A stretch of 64,000 nt of DNA from contig JARWKL010000008.1 in assembly GCA_029961685.1 (NCBI GenBank), forward strand, positions 24,315,119 through 24,379,118, in the 5' to 3' direction. The notes under the pieces are model-generated. The model saw nothing but the letters and a program-made list of their open reading frames with translations, made no database searches and was not told the origin of the DNA. A program made the position numbers and the translations under genes. Of the stretch, positions 40,101 through 52,395 are shown piece after piece; within the stretch, counting starts at the first letter, position 1, and every line of letters starts with the position of its first letter. This stretch comes from Aristolochia californica. Lineage: Eukaryota > Streptophyta > Magnoliopsida > Piperales > Aristolochiaceae.

Positions 40101-41499
40101 AAAAATTTCAAAACAATATTAAATGTAAGCGAAGATAATTTTTTCTCGCACTAGAAATGAACACCAAAGTTTTGTTACCCTATTTGGGAAATTCCACTAG
40201 TACAACCCCTAGTAGCTTGGTGGAAATTTAAAAGAAAGAGATTTCTAATTAATCCTAACATGTTTTAAATGTAGTGGATATACGTGCCAGAAACATGTTG
40301 AAGATGCTAATGACCTAATGATCCAAAAATTTCGAGTAGAAAAAGTTGAATTCTCAAGTTAACGTGTGGACCAGAGCCTTAAAACCCACTTTTTGCCTTT
40401 TTTACAAAAAGCGGACCAAACAATCTAGATCATTGTGAAATTTTTGATCGATTAATGACGTGTAACGGCTATAATTTTAGTTAGAAATCACTTTTGGTTG
40501 CGGAGTCAACAGTTAGATAAAAATGCCACCCCCTCTTCCGATGATTACGAAACCCAAAATATATAAAAAAACTAATAGAGTTTACAATCCTCAAAAAATC
40601 ACAGATACTTTTTGGAACTATCTCTCTCAGCATTTGTGCATTTCCATTTTGGATGTTCAATTTTTTTCCTAATCCAAACTTGAGTTTTCACACTCCCATT
40701 TTTGTCGTAAATAAAAAAGATAAGGCAAATAGATCACAATAAAATGAAAATTTTAGAGTATATGTATGCAAAAAAATTTGAAAACAATAAAAAATGTAAG
40801 TGAAGAAATTTTTTTTTCACGCACCAAAGTTTTGTTACCCATGCTTGGGAAATTCCACTAGTACAACCCCTTGTAGCTTGGTGGAATTTTATAAGAAAGA
40901 GATTTTTAATTAATCCTAACATGTTTTAAATGTAGTGGATATGCAGGCCAGAAACATGTTGAAGATGCTAATGACAAATGATCCAAAAATTTCAAGGAGT
41001 AGAAAAAGTTGAATTCTCAAGTTAACATGTGGACCAGAGCCTAACAACCCACTTTTTGCTTATTTTACAAAAAGCGGTCCTAACAATCATAGATCATTGT
41101 GAATGTTTTGATCGATTAATGATGTGTATCGACTGTAAATTTGGTTAGAAATGACTTATGGTTTGGGAGTCAACACTTAGATAGAAATGCCTCCCCCCTC
41201 TTCCGATGAATGCGCAACCCAAAATATATAAAAAAACTAAAGGAGTTTATAATCCTTAAAAAATCATAGATACTTTTTGGAACTATCTCTCTCAGCATTT
41301 GTGCATTTCCATTTTGGATGTGCAATTTTTTTTCTAATCCAAACTTGAGTTTTCATTCTCCTTTTTTTGTCGTAAACAAAAAAGATACGGCAAATAGGTC
41401 ACAAAAAAATGAAAATTTTAGTGTTTATGTATGCAAAAAAAATTGAAAAAAATAATGAATGTAAGTGAAGAAAAAATTTTCATGCACCCAAAATGAACA

Positions 41500-44400
41500 C
41501 CAAAGGTTTATTACACATGTTTGGGAAATTCCACTAGGACAACCCCTAGTAGCTTGGAGGAATTTTATAAGAAATAAATTTCTAATTGATCCTAACATGT
41601 TTTAAATGTGGTGGATATGCATGCCAGAAACCTGTTGGAGATGCTAATGACCTAATGATCCAAAAATTTCAAGGAGTAGGAAAAGTTGAATTCTTGAGTT
41701 AACGTGTGGACCAGAGCCTAACAACCCACCTTTTGCCTATTTTACAAAAAGCAGACCTAACAATCATAGATCATCGTGAATGTTTTCATCGATTAATGAT
41801 GTCTAACAGCCATAGGTTTAGTTCGAAATGACTTATGGATTTGGAGTCAACACTTAGATAAAAATACCTGCCCCCTCTTCCGATGATTGCGAAACCCAAA
41901 ATATATAAAAAAACTTAAAGAGTTTACAATCCTAAAAAAATCACAGATATTTTTTGGAACTATCACTCAACATTTCATCATTCCCATTTTGGATGTTCAA
42001 CTTTTTTCTAATCCAAACTTGACTTTTCCTTCTCCCTTTTTTGTCGTAAACAAAAAAGATAAGGCAAATAGATCACAACAAAATAAAAATTTTAGAGTTT
42101 ATGTATGCAAAAAATTTGAAAATAATAATAAATGTAAGTGAAGAAAATTTTTTCAGGCACAAAAAATGAACACCAAAGTTTTGTTATACATTGTTTGGGA
42201 AATTCCACTAGGACAACCCCTAGTAGCTTGGTGGAATTTTACAAGAAAGAATTTCTAATTGATCCTAATATATTTTAAATGTGGTGGATATGCATGTCAG
42301 AAACATGTTGAATATGCTAATGACCTAATGATCCAAAAATTTCAAGGATTAGAAAAAGTTGAATTCTCAAGTAAACGTGTGGACCAGAGCCTAACTGCCC
42401 CCTTTTTGCCTATTTTACAAAAAGCGGACCTAACAATCATAGATCATCATGAATGTTTTGATCGATTAATGATGTTTATTGGCTATAATATTAGTTAGAA
42501 ATGACTTATGGCTTGGGAGTCAACACTTAGATAAAAATGCCTCCCCCCTCTTCCGATGATTGCCAAACCCAAAATATTTAAAAAAACTAACAGAGTTTAC
42601 AATCCTTAAAAAATCTTAGATACTTTTTGGAACTATCTCTCTCAGCATTTGAGCATTTCCATTTTGGATGTTCAATTTTTTTTCTAATCCAAACTTGAGT
42701 TTTCATTCTCCCTTTTTTGTCGTCAACAAAAAAGATAAGGCAAATAGATCACAACAAAATGAAAATTTTAGAGTTTATGTATGCAAAAAAATTTGAAAAA
42801 AATAATAAATGCAAGTGAAGAAAAATTTTTCAGGCACCAAAAATGAACACCAACGTTTTGTTACACATTGTTTGGGAAATTCCACTAGGACAACCCCAAG
42901 TAACTTGGTGGAATTTTGTAAGAAAGAAATTTCTAATTGATCCTAACATGTTTTAAATGTGGTGGATATGCATGCCAGAAACATGTTGAAGATGCTAATG
43001 ACCTAATGATCCAAAAATTTTAAGGATTAGAAAAAGTTGAATTCTCAAGTTAACGTGTGGACTAGAGCCTAACAACCCACTTTTTCCTATTTTACAAAAA
43101 GCGGACCTAACAATCATAGATCATCGTGAATGTTTTGATCGATTAATGATGTGTAAAAGATATAATATTAGTTAGAAATGACTTATGGTTAGGGAGTCAA
43201 CACTTAGATAAAAATACCTCCCTCCTCTTCCGATGATTGTGAAACCCAAAATATTTAAAAAAAAAAAAAGAGTTTACAATCCTTAAAAAATCATAGATTC
43301 TTTTTGGAACTGTCTCTCACAGCATTTGAGCATTACCATTTTGGATGTTCAATTTTTTTTCTAATCCAAAGTTGAGTTTTCGTTCTCCGTTTTTTGTCGT
43401 AAACAAAAAAGATAAGGCAAATAGATAAGCACAAAATGAAAATTTTAGAGTTTATGTATGCAAAAAAAATTGAAAAAAATAATAAATGTAAGTGAAGAAA
43501 ATTTTTTCAGGCACCAAAAATGAACACCAAAGTTATGTTACACATTGTTTGGGAAATTCCACTAGGACCACCCCAAGTAGCTTGGTGGAATTTTATAAGA
43601 AAGAAATTTCTAATTGATCCTCACATGTTTTAAATGTGGTGGATAAGCATGCCATAAACATGTTGATGATGCTAATGACCTAATGATCCAAAAATTTCAA
43701 GGACTAGAAAAAGTTGAATTCTCAAGTTAACGTGTGGACCAGAGCCTAACAAACCACTTTTTGCCTATTTTACAAAAAGCGGACCTAACAATCATAGATC
43801 ATCATGAACGTTTTGATCGATTAATGATGTGGCACAGCTATAATATTAGTTAGAAATGACTTATGGTTTCGGAGTCCACACTTAGATAAAAATGCCTCCC
43901 CCCTCTTCCAATGATTGCGAACCCAAAATATTTTAAAAAACTAAAAGATTTTACAATCCTTAAAAAATCATAGATACTTTTTGGAACTATCTCTCTCAGC
44001 ATTTCAGCATTTCCATTTTGGATGTTCAATTTTTTTTCTAATCCAAAATTGAGTTTTCTTTCTACAATTTTTGTCGTAAACAAAAAAATAAGGCAAATAG
44101 ATCACAACAAAAAGAAAATTTTAGAGTTTTTGTATGCAAAAAAATTGAAAAAAATAATAAATGTAAGTGAAATTTTTTTTTTCACGCACCAAAAATGAAT
44201 ACCAAAGTTTTGTTACATTTTGTTTGGAAAATTCCACTAGGACAACCCCTAGTAGATTGGAAGAATTTTATAAGAAAGAAATTTCTAATTGATCCTAAAA
44301 TGTTTTAAATGTGGTGGATATGCATGCCAGAAACATGTTGAAGATGCTAATGACCTAATGATCCAAAAATTTCAAAGATTAGAAAAAGTTGAATTCTCAA

Positions 44401-44950
44401 CTTAACGTGTGAACCAGAGCCTAACAACCAACTTTTTGCCTATTTTACAAAAAATGGACCTTACAATCGTAGATCATCATGAATGTTTTGATTGATTTTT
44501 GATGTGTAACAGCTATAATATTAGTTAGAAATGACCTATGGTTTGGGAGTCAACACTTAGATAAAAATGCCTCCCCCCTCTTCCGATGATTGTGAAACCC
44601 AAAATATTTAAAAAAACTAAAAGAGTTTACAATCCTTAAAAAATCATAGATACTTTTTGGAACTATCTCTCTCAGCATTTCCATTTTGGATGTTCAATTT
44701 TTTTTCTAATCCAAACTTGAGTTTTCATTCTCTCTTTTTTGTCGTAAACAAAAAAGATAAGGCAAATAGATCACAACAAAATGAAAATTTTAGAGTTTAT
44801 GTATGCAAAAAAAATTGAAAAAAATAATAAATGTAAGTGAAGAAATTTTTTTCAGCCACCAAAAATGAACACCAAAGTTTTGTTACACATGTTTTGGAAA
44901 TTCCACTAGAACATCCCCTAGTAGCTCAATGGAATTTTATAAGAAAGAGA
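41500..44950. repeat. Locally homogenised monomer subfamily
   Basis: Five or six consecutive monomers share CCACTAGGACAACC (41530, 42206, 42883, 43560, 44236; variant at 44905) instead of CCACTAGTACAACC. Several also share TTACACATTGTTTGGG, AAAATATTTAAAAA and TATAATATTAGTTAG. Adjacent monomers being most alike suggests local spread by unequal exchange. Confidence 0.75.
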
Positions 44951-45666
44951 TTTCTAATTTATCCTAACATGTGTTAAATGTGGTGGATATTACATGTCAC
45001 AAATTTCAGTTAGAACTTATGGTTTGGAAGTCAACACTTGGATAAAAATGCCTCCCCCTCTTCTAATGATTGTGAAACCCGAAATATATAAAAAAAAACT
45101 AAAAGAGTTTCCAATCCTTAAAAAATCACAGATACTTTTTGAAACTATCTCTCTTAGCATTTGTTCAATTCCATTTTGGATGTTCAATATTTTTCTCATC
45201 CAAACTTTAGTTTTCACTCTCCCAATTTTGTCATAAATAAAAATGATAAGGCAAATAGATCACAACAAAATGAAAATTTTAGAGTTTATGTATGCAAAAA
45301 AATTTGACAACAATATTAAATGTAAGTGAAGAAAATTTTTTCACACACGGAAAATGTTCACCAATGTTTTGTTACACAAGTTTGGGAAATTTCACTAGTA
45401 CAACTCCTAGTAGCTTGGTGAAATTTTATATGAAAGAGATTTCTAATTGATCCTAACTTGTTTTAAAGGTGGTCGATATGCATGCCAGAAACATGGTCGA
45501 TAACGTGTGGACCAAAGCCTAACAACCCACTTTTTGCCTAATTTACAAAAAGCGGACCAAACAATCATAGATCTTCATGAATGTTTTGATCGATTAACGA
45601 TGTGTAACGGCTATAATTTTAGTTAGAAATGACTTTTTCTTTGGGAGTCAACACTTAGAAAAAATG
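44569..45666. repeat. Two shortened monomers (481 and 616 bp)
   Basis: The first loses about 195 bp at about 44990 (GTGGATATTACATGTCACAA). The second loses about 60 bp at about 45494 (GAAACATGGTCGATAACG). Neither deletion is present in the related segment at 58700, so they arose after that duplication or in this copy only. Confidence 0.85.
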
Positions 45667-46960
45667 CCTCCCCCCTCTTCCGATGATTGTGAAACCCGAA
45701 ATATATAAAAAAACTAAAAGATTTTACAATCCATAAAAAATCACTGATACTTTTTGGAACTATCTCTCTCAGCATTTGTGCATTTCCATTTTGGATGTTC
45801 AATTTTTTTTTATTCCAAACTTGAGTTTTCATTCTCCCATTTTTGTCGTAAACAAAAAGATCAGGCAAATAGATCACAACAAAATTAAAATTTTAGAATT
45901 TTTGTATGGAAAAAAAATTTGAAAACAATAATAAATGTAAGTGAAGAAAATTTTTTCATGCACCAAAAATGAACACCAAAGTTTTGTTACCCATGTTTCT
46001 GAAATTCCTCCAGTACAACCCCAAGTAGCTTGGTGGAATTTGATAAGAAAGAGATTTCTAATTGAGCCTAACATGTTTTAAATGTGGTGGATATGCATAC
46101 CAGAAACATGTTGAAGATGCTAATTACCCAATAATCCAAAAATTTCGAGTAGAAAAAGTAGAATTCTCAAGTTAACGTGTGGACGAGAGCCTAACAACCC
46201 ACTTCTTGCCTATTTTACAAAGAGCGGACCTAACAATCATAGATCATCGTGAATATTTTGATTGATTAATGTTGTGTAACAGCTATAATTTTAGTTATAA
46301 ATGACTTATGGTTTGGGAGTCGACACTTAGAAAAAAATGCCTCCCCCCTCTTCTGATGATTGTGAAACCCAAAATATATAAAAAAACTAAAAGATTTTAA
46401 AATTCTTAAAAAATCATAGATACTTTTTGGAACTATCGCTCTCAGCATTTTTGCATTTCATTTTGGATGTTCAATTTTTTTTCTAAACCAAACTTGAGTT
46501 TTCACTCTCTCATTTTTGTCGTAAAGAAAAAAGATAAGGCAAAATAGATCACAACAAAATAAAAATTTTAGAGTTGATGTAAACAAAAAAAATTGAAAAC
46601 AATAATAAATGTAAGTGAAGAAAAAAATTTCACGCACAAAAAATGAACACCAAAGTTTTGTTACCCATGTTTGGGAAATTCCACTAGTTCAACTCCTAGT
46701 TGCTTGGTCGAATTTTATAAGAAAGATATTTCTAATATATCCTAACATGTTTTAAATGTGGTGAATATGCATGCCAGAAACATATTGAAATTGCTAATGA
46801 CCTAATGATCCAAAAATCTCAAGGAGTAGAAAAAGTTGAATTCTCAAGTTAACGTGTGGACCAGAGCCTAACAACCACTTTTCGCCTATTTTACAAAATG
46901 CGGACCTAACAATCATAGATCATCGTGAATGTTTTGATCGATTAACGATGTGTAACAGCT
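45005..46960. repeat. Duplicated 2-kb satellite segment, copy 1
   Basis: Shares private variants with 58700-60730: CACACACGGAAAATGTTCAC, GTACAACTCCTAGTAGC, TATATGAAAGAG, CCTAACTTGTTTTAAAGG, CACTTAGAAAAAAATGCC, TAGTTCAAC with TAGTTGCTTGG, and CTTTTCGC with AAAATGCGGACC. The offset is about 13.69-13.76 kb. About 6.3 kb of that is the viral insert and the solo LTR, leaving about 11 monomers of array. Confidence 0.88.
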
Positions 46961-49380
46961 ATAATTTTAGTTAGAAAAGACTTATGGTTTGGGAGTCAAC
47001 ACTTAGATAAAAATGCCTCCCCGCTCTTCCGATGATTGCGAAACGCAAAATATATAAAAAAACTAAAATAGTTTACAATCCTTAAAAAATCACAGATACT
47101 TTTTGCAACTTTCTCTCTCAGTATTTGTGCATTTCCATTTTGGATGTTCCATTTTTTTTCTAATCAAAACTAGTGCTTTCACTCTCCCATTTTTGTCGTA
47201 AACAAAAAAGATAAGCCAAATTAATGAAAAATATAGAGTTTTTGTATGCAAAAAAATTTGAAAAAAATAATAAATGTAAGTGAAGAAAATTTTTTCATGC
47301 ACCAAAAAGGAACAACATAGTTTTGTTACCCATGTTTGAGAAATTCCAATAGTACAACCCCTAGTTGCCTGGAGGAATTTTATAAGAAAGAGATTTCTAA
47401 TTGATCCTAACATGTTTTAAATGTGGTGGATATGCATGCCAGAAACATGTTGAAGATGCTAATGACCTAATGATCCAAAAATTTCAAGGAGTAGAAAAAG
47501 TTGAATTCTCAAGTTAACGTGTGGACCAGAGCCTAACAACCCACTTTTTGCCTATTTTAAAAAAAGCAGACTTAACAAACATAGATCATCGTGAATGTTT
47601 TGATCGATTATAGATGTGTAACGGCTATAATTTTAGTTAGAAATAACTTATAGTTTGGGAGTCAACACTTAGAAAAACATGCCTCCCCCCTCTTCCGATG
47701 ATTGTGAAACCCAAAATATATAAAAAAACTAAAAGAGTTTACAATCCTAAAAAAATCACAGATACTTTTTGGAACTATCTCTCTCACCATTTGTGCATTT
47801 CCATTTTGGATGTTCAATTTTTTTATCTAATCCAAACTTGAATTTTCATTCTCCCATCTTTGTCGTAAAAAAAAAAAGATAAGGCAAATAGATCACAACA
47901 AAATGAAAATTTTAGAGTTTATGTATGGAAAAAAATTGAAAACAATAATTAATATCGGTGAAGAAAATATTTTCAGGCTCCAAAAATGAACACCAAAGTT
48001 TTGTTACACATGTTTGGGAAATTCCATTAGGAGAACCCCAGTAGCTTGGTGGAATTTTATAAGAAAGAAATATCTAATTGATCCTAACATGTTTTAAATG
48101 TGGAGGATATGCATTCCAGAAACATGTTGAAGATGCTAATGACCTAATGATCCAAAAATTTCAAGGAGTAGAAAAAGTTGAATTCTCAAGTTAACGTGTG
48201 GACCAGAGCCAAACAACCCATGTTTTGCCTATTTTAAAAAACAGTGAACCTAAAAATCATAGATCATCGTGAATGTCTTGATCTATTAATGATGTGGAAC
48301 TGCTATAATTTTAGTTAGAAATGACTTATGGTTTGGGAGTCAACACATAGATAAAAATTCCTCCCCCTTCTTCTGATGATTGCGAAACCCAAAATATTTA
48401 TAAAAACAAAAAGAGTTTACAATCCTTAAAAAATCGCAGATACTTTTTGGAACTATCTCTCTCAGCATTAGTCCATTTCTATTTTGGATGTTCAATTTTT
48501 TTCAAATCCAAACTTGAATTTTTACTCTCCCATTTTTGTCGTAAAAAAAAAGATACAGCAAATTGATCACAACATAATGAAAATTTCAGAGTATATGTAT
48601 GCAAAAAAGTTTGAAAACAATAATAAATTTAAGTGACAAAAAACTTTTCATGCACCAAAAATGAACACCAAAGTTTTGCAACCCATGTTTGGGAAATTCC
48701 ACTAGTACAGCCCCTCGTAGCTTGGTGGAATTTTATAAGAAAGAGATTTCTAATTGTTCCTCACATGTTTTAAATGTGGTGGATATGCATGCCAGAAACT
48801 TGTTGAAGATGCTAATGACCTAATGATCCAAAATTTCAAGGAGTTGAAAGATTTGAATTCTCAAGTTAACGTGTGGACCAGAGCCTAACAGCCCACTTTT
48901 TGCCTATTTTACAAAAAGCAAACCTAACAATCATAGATAATCGTGAATGTTTTGATCGATTAATGATGTGTAACGACTATAATTTTAGTTAGAAATGACT
49001 TATGGTTTGGGAGTAACACTTAGATAAAAAGGCCTCCCCCCTCTTCTGATGATTGTGAAACCCGAAATATATGAGAAAACTAAAAGAGTTTCTAATCCTT
49101 AAAAAATCACAGATACTTTTTGGAACTATCTCTCTCAGCATTTGTTCATTTCAGTTTTGGAAGTTCAATTTTTTTCTAATCCAAACTTAGGTTTTCAGTC
49201 TCCCATTTTTGTCATAAATAAAAAAAGATAAGGCAAATAGAGAACAAAAAAATGAAAATTTTAGAGTTTTGTATGTAAAAAAATTTGAAAACAATAATAA
49301 ATGTAAGTGAAGAAAAAATTTCACGAACGAGAAATGAACACCAAAGTTTTGATACCCATGGTTGATAAATTCCACTAGTA

Positions 49381-50076
49381 TCTATCTTTTATGCAAAATT
49401 GCTAGAACCATTTGCACATGTAGCTGAAAAAGACTACATTACAAAGTATTGGCAAAACAATCCAGCACTTGGTACATTAACCATGGATATTTTCCTAAAC
49501 ATTGATACTTTAGGAAGAAGACATAGATTTGTACAAGACATGTTGGCAAATCTTTGTGAAGCCCAAAAACTATAAAAGAAAAATAGTAAGGCAAATAAAC
49601 AAACATTATGTTGTTCAAACTAGAACAAAAATGTAGGAGCTTATGGTTGCAAAACCACCTCTCATAAGCAACGAACATATCCTAAGAAATTTCAACAGAA
49701 AAAATTTAGGATACAAAAAATTTCTACAACAAGGTATACTCTTATGAAGAGATACTTTCGAAAAAGAACAAATTCTGGCCCCACCACATCCAGTAAAGGG
49801 TCAAATGCATACTGCCCAAAGGGGAAAACCCCAAGCAAATGCAAATGCTGGATATGCCAGAAAGAAGGACATTTCGCCAGAGATTGTCCAAATGATAAAC
49901 AACAACAGCGGTACAATACATACATGTTACTCGCCGAAGAAAATGGATTGGAATTCATCTATTACGATGACATCCAGTCAGCAGATGAAGTATATGAACT
50001 TCATCTCGACACTGAGTCTTCCTCCTCGGAAAACTCAGAAAATATGAGTGACTCTTCTGGCACAACTTTTGCCTAA
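49381..50076 (+). pseudogene. Caulimovirid coat protein, C-terminal part, broken
   Basis: One reading frame runs from the left junction to a stop at 50074-50076, interrupted by in-frame stops at 49573-49575 (TAA) and 49621-49623 (TAG). The 5' part of the gene is missing. Downstream of the second stop comes a Lys/Arg-rich stretch, then a CCHC zinc knuckle at 49846-49887 with spacing C-x2-C-x4-H-x4-C, then an acidic, Ser-rich tail. Basic region, knuckle, acidic tail is the usual end of caulimovirid capsid proteins, where the knuckle binds the pregenomic RNA. The longest open piece starts with ATG at 49744 (110 codons). A retrotransposon Gag is the main alternative, but the acidic tail and the viral neighbours favour capsid. 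Confidence 0.75.
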
Positions 50077-50244
50077 TATTCGGTTATGCTTTTGCCTTCC
50101 CGTTAAACAAATGGCAGCCAGCGTGGTGATTTATCTCCCACTATTGTCATAAATTACTTTCTCTACTCCTGCAGTATAGAGAATTTTATAATTAACCTGA
50201 TACTCTTACCACTCGAGAATTTTCTAGTGTTACAGACAGGTAAA
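50077..50244 (+). other. Gap between coat protein and next ORF
   Basis: About 170 bp with no open frame of note. It is AT-rich around 50175-50205 (TATAGAGAATTTTATAATTA), which could be a remnant promoter for the following ORF, but nothing decisive is visible. In caulimoviruses the reverse transcriptase gene would lie between these two genes; it is absent here. Confidence 0.5.
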
Positions 50245-51429
50245 ATGGATCCCCTCAGCAGCACCCTGACGGACCTAGCAGCAGCAATTGCCACACTCAC
50301 GGTATTGCTCTCAACCCTACAGTCGCTATTCGACAATCTTTTAGTTCTCTCAGAACGAGGAGACATTCATGAGAATTGTGCCCGTTACGGGTTAAGTGGA
50401 GAAGTCTTACAACTCAAGGTTAACGAATTAACCGAAGAGTTAAAAGAACTCACTCAACGGCATGAAATGCCAAGCTCCTCCGGGACTTCTACCGGATCTC
50501 TATCGCGAGAAAAGGAAGCAACAACGTCAGCTAATCAGCAAACGGATGACTTTAGTGTTTTGATAAACACAGGTCGACCCGGGATTTCTACCGGTCATGC
50601 CAGGCATGAGAAGGAAATCACAACCCAATCTTCTCTGAAGATAGGGGAATCAGGGATTTCTACCTGCCAGTCAAGAGCTGGAAAGGAAACCTTAACGATT
50701 TCGTTGAAATCGGAATCAGGGACTTCTACCTGTCAGTCTAGAGCTGAAAAGGAAGTCTTAACGGATCCATCCCAGATGGAAACGGACTTGTCTAGTAATG
50801 AGAAATCATTCAAGACAAAATTGGTTACCTCGTCTGAGTTTACAAGGTTGAAAAGCCTAAATAAACCAGATAAAACTAGTTTTAATGAGTTTGAGTTTTT
50901 AAAGAAATTTAAACCTTTAAAACTTTTGGACATTATGTCTGAGGAGGAACCCTCGCTACGCCCTCAAAAGGTGGACAGCGTTCGTTCAAAGATCGAATCC
51001 GATCATACTGTTCAATTCCAGAGATGGAATGAACAAATTGGACAAGGGATGAACACTCCCTTCTTCACCACTGAGCCCAGCAACAGTTGGAATCAAGTGA
51101 AGTTGAGTCATGAAATAGACTCAAAATATGCATCCATGCTTTACGCATATGGATTCATAAAACAGATGGTACTGCACTCCACCGATTTATCAGTGTTGGA
51201 GAAAATGCCAAAGGAAATTATGGAGGCTTGCAAAAGTTTCATCTCCATAACCAAGAGTAAAGGAATTCGACTTCATTTCGTTTCCTGTATTGCTGAAATT
51301 GTTACTGACACAAAAATGTTTCCAAGCATTCCTGTCGTGACTATTGAAGGCATCAAAGAAGGTGACGCCAACATGGAATATGATGCCAGACATGTTTCAA
51401 AAGCCAAGCCTTGCCCAGAAGCAGTCTAG
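50245..51429 (+). CDS. Caulimovirid ORF in transactivator (TAV) position
   Basis: A 394-codon intact ORF. The frame is open from a GTG at 50227, but I chose the ATG at 50245. Residues about 1-75 are Leu-rich and helix-prone (likely coiled coil). Residues about 79-180 hold four degenerate repeats with the core G-[TI]-S-T-[GC], each followed by basic residues and a KE pair, starting near residues 80, 113, 137 and 159. Residues about 215-380 look globular, with short segments such as KYASMLYAYGF and MPKEIMEACKSF that are loosely reminiscent of the C-terminal region of caulimovirus P6/TAV. That resemblance is by eye only. Position supports it: the last gene before the pregenomic promoter, as with CaMV ORF VI or RTBV ORF4. 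TAV-type proteins form inclusion bodies and promote reinitiation on polycistronic RNA. The viroplasmin domain usually found in P6 is not seen here; a copy lies in ORF2 (53692-54000). Confidence 0.6.
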   Translation: MDPLSSTLTDLAAAIATLTVLLSTLQSLFDNLLVLSERGDIHENCARYGLSGEVLQLKVNELTEELKELTQRHEMPSSSGTSTGSLSREKEATTSANQQTDDFSVLINTGRPGISTGHARHEKEITTQSSLKIGESGISTCQSRAGKETLTISLKSESGTSTCQSRAEKEVLTDPSQMETDLSSNEKSFKTKLVTSSEFTRLKSLNKPDKTSFNEFEFLKKFKPLKLLDIMSEEEPSLRPQKVDSVRSKIESDHTVQFQRWNEQIGQGMNTPFFTTEPSNSWNQVKLSHEIDSKYASMLYAYGFIKQMVLHSTDLSVLEKMPKEIMEACKSFISITKSKGIRLHFVSCIAEIVTDTKMFPSIPVVTIEGIKEGDANMEYDARHVSKAKPCPEAV

Positions 51430-51551
51430 CCAACCAGGCATATCCGCGGGCTCAAGAACCTGATACAGCTCATGAAGCAGCTGATTCAGAAAAAGAGAAG
51501 CTTCGTCTACAAGACCTTCGTCCCATTGATGATCATCTCGAAAAGCTATAA
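51430..51551 (+). pseudogene. Possible frameshifted C-terminal tail of the TAV-position ORF
   Basis: Just beyond the stop at 51427-51429, another frame is open to a TAA at 51549-51551 and encodes an Asp/Glu/Lys-rich helical stretch that looks more protein-like than the alternatives. A single small indel near 51390-51425 could have cut the ORF short. The original frame also stays open after the stop to about 51711, so this is uncertain. Confidence 0.3.
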
Positions 51552-51736
51552 AGAGACTCCAGCCTCCGTCCAGACCAGTCTTGAAGCTACGCTGAAGAAA
51601 CTCCTTGGAGGAAATATCCCCTTCAGCAAAACAACAAAGGAAAGCTTCTGCCAGATGGCCCAGAAGACTTTTTTGAAGGAGCAAACCTGTAAACTATGCA
51701 CAGAAAAGTAGCTGTCCGAATGAGCAGTCAGCAGCA

Positions 51737-51896
51737 CGTCAACAAACTAGTCAGCAGCCACGTCAGCAGACTAGGCCCACGACGAAAACAAAGTCAGCAA
51801 AGGCGGCTCAAAAGTCCGCAATGACGGCTACAAAAAGTCATCAATGACGGCTACACCAAGTCAACAAAGATGGCTAAAAAAGATTCCTGCACGTCA
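51737..51896 (+). promoter_or_regulatory. Cluster of TGACG motifs (as-1-like enhancer)
   Basis: Five TGACG/CGTCA cores at 51737, 51761, 51822, 51845 and 51892, upstream of the TATA box. TGACG pairs bind plant TGA/bZIP factors in the CaMV 35S as-1 element. Short tandem repeats of about 24 bp (core AATGACGGCTACA) at about 51818-51880 supply two of them. Activity is inferred. Confidence 0.6.
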
Positions 51897-52065
51897 TCAT
51901 CATGATGTCACAAGCAGAAAAGACATTTCTACCCCTGCTTTCGGCACCGAAAGGTAATAATGCAAGGGCAAAAGAGACATGCCAAAAAGACAAAAGTTAC
52001 CCTTTGTCTTTAAACGCACACCTTACAATCAAGGGTAAAGGTGGAAGAGCTGAAAAATCTTCAGC

Positions 52066-52073
52066 TATAAATA
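52066..52073 (+). promoter_or_regulatory. TATA box of the pregenomic-type promoter
   Basis: TATAAATA, 170 bp downstream of the last TGACG core and followed by CTCCTCAAGAGG. This is the usual position of the 35S-like promoter, between the last ORF and the leader that carries the tRNA-Met primer site. Transcription would be expected to start about 25-35 bp downstream. Confidence 0.65.
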
Positions 52074-52395
52074 CGATGCTCCTCAAGAGGTTAAGACATC
52101 GAAAATCGAAGCCACAAAATTCGAAATTGAAGTTAGAGCGACTCGACAAAGGCGATTTCCGGCGATCTTTCTCCGGCAAGTTCCTCAAGCACGGTATGTG
52201 CTTAAACAGCCGTAATGGCTGAGTAGAAAAGAGGGAACCGACCGGGGTCACGGTCGGTAACTTCGGGAGTATGTAGATAAGTAGTTTTTCTTTCCATTTT
52301 TTTTAAGGGTATGTATTTAGTTATTTTAGTTATTTTTACTTTGTTTTGAACAATGTTTTTTATATTTCCGCATGTTTGTAATATTGTGATTCGTA

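Larger units (their letters stand above)
22819..49380. repeat. Satellite array block B
   Basis: Forty landmarks: 23070, 23719, 24374, 25049, 25728, 26406, 27083, 27760, 28439, 29116, 29784, 30431, 31100, 31773, 32440, 33119, 33792, 34469, 35136, 35810, 36481, 37154, 37825, 38499, 39174, 39851, 40525, 41189, 41866, 42539, 43216, 43894, 44569, 45050, 45666, 46339, 47015, 47691, 48359 and 49032. Removing the LTR element and one ATATG gives 674 bp between 18164 and 23070, so the array runs through. Short intervals at 23070-24374, 29784-31100, 44569-45050 and 45050-45666 reflect internal deletions, for example loss of about 26 bp before TTTTTTTCTAATCC near 23180. No gene is seen in this block. Confidence 0.96.

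Noticed and set aside
51902..52222. 106-codon plus-strand open frame across the promoter and TATA box
   Set aside because: It spans the predicted promoter and transcription start, and has no recognisable domain.
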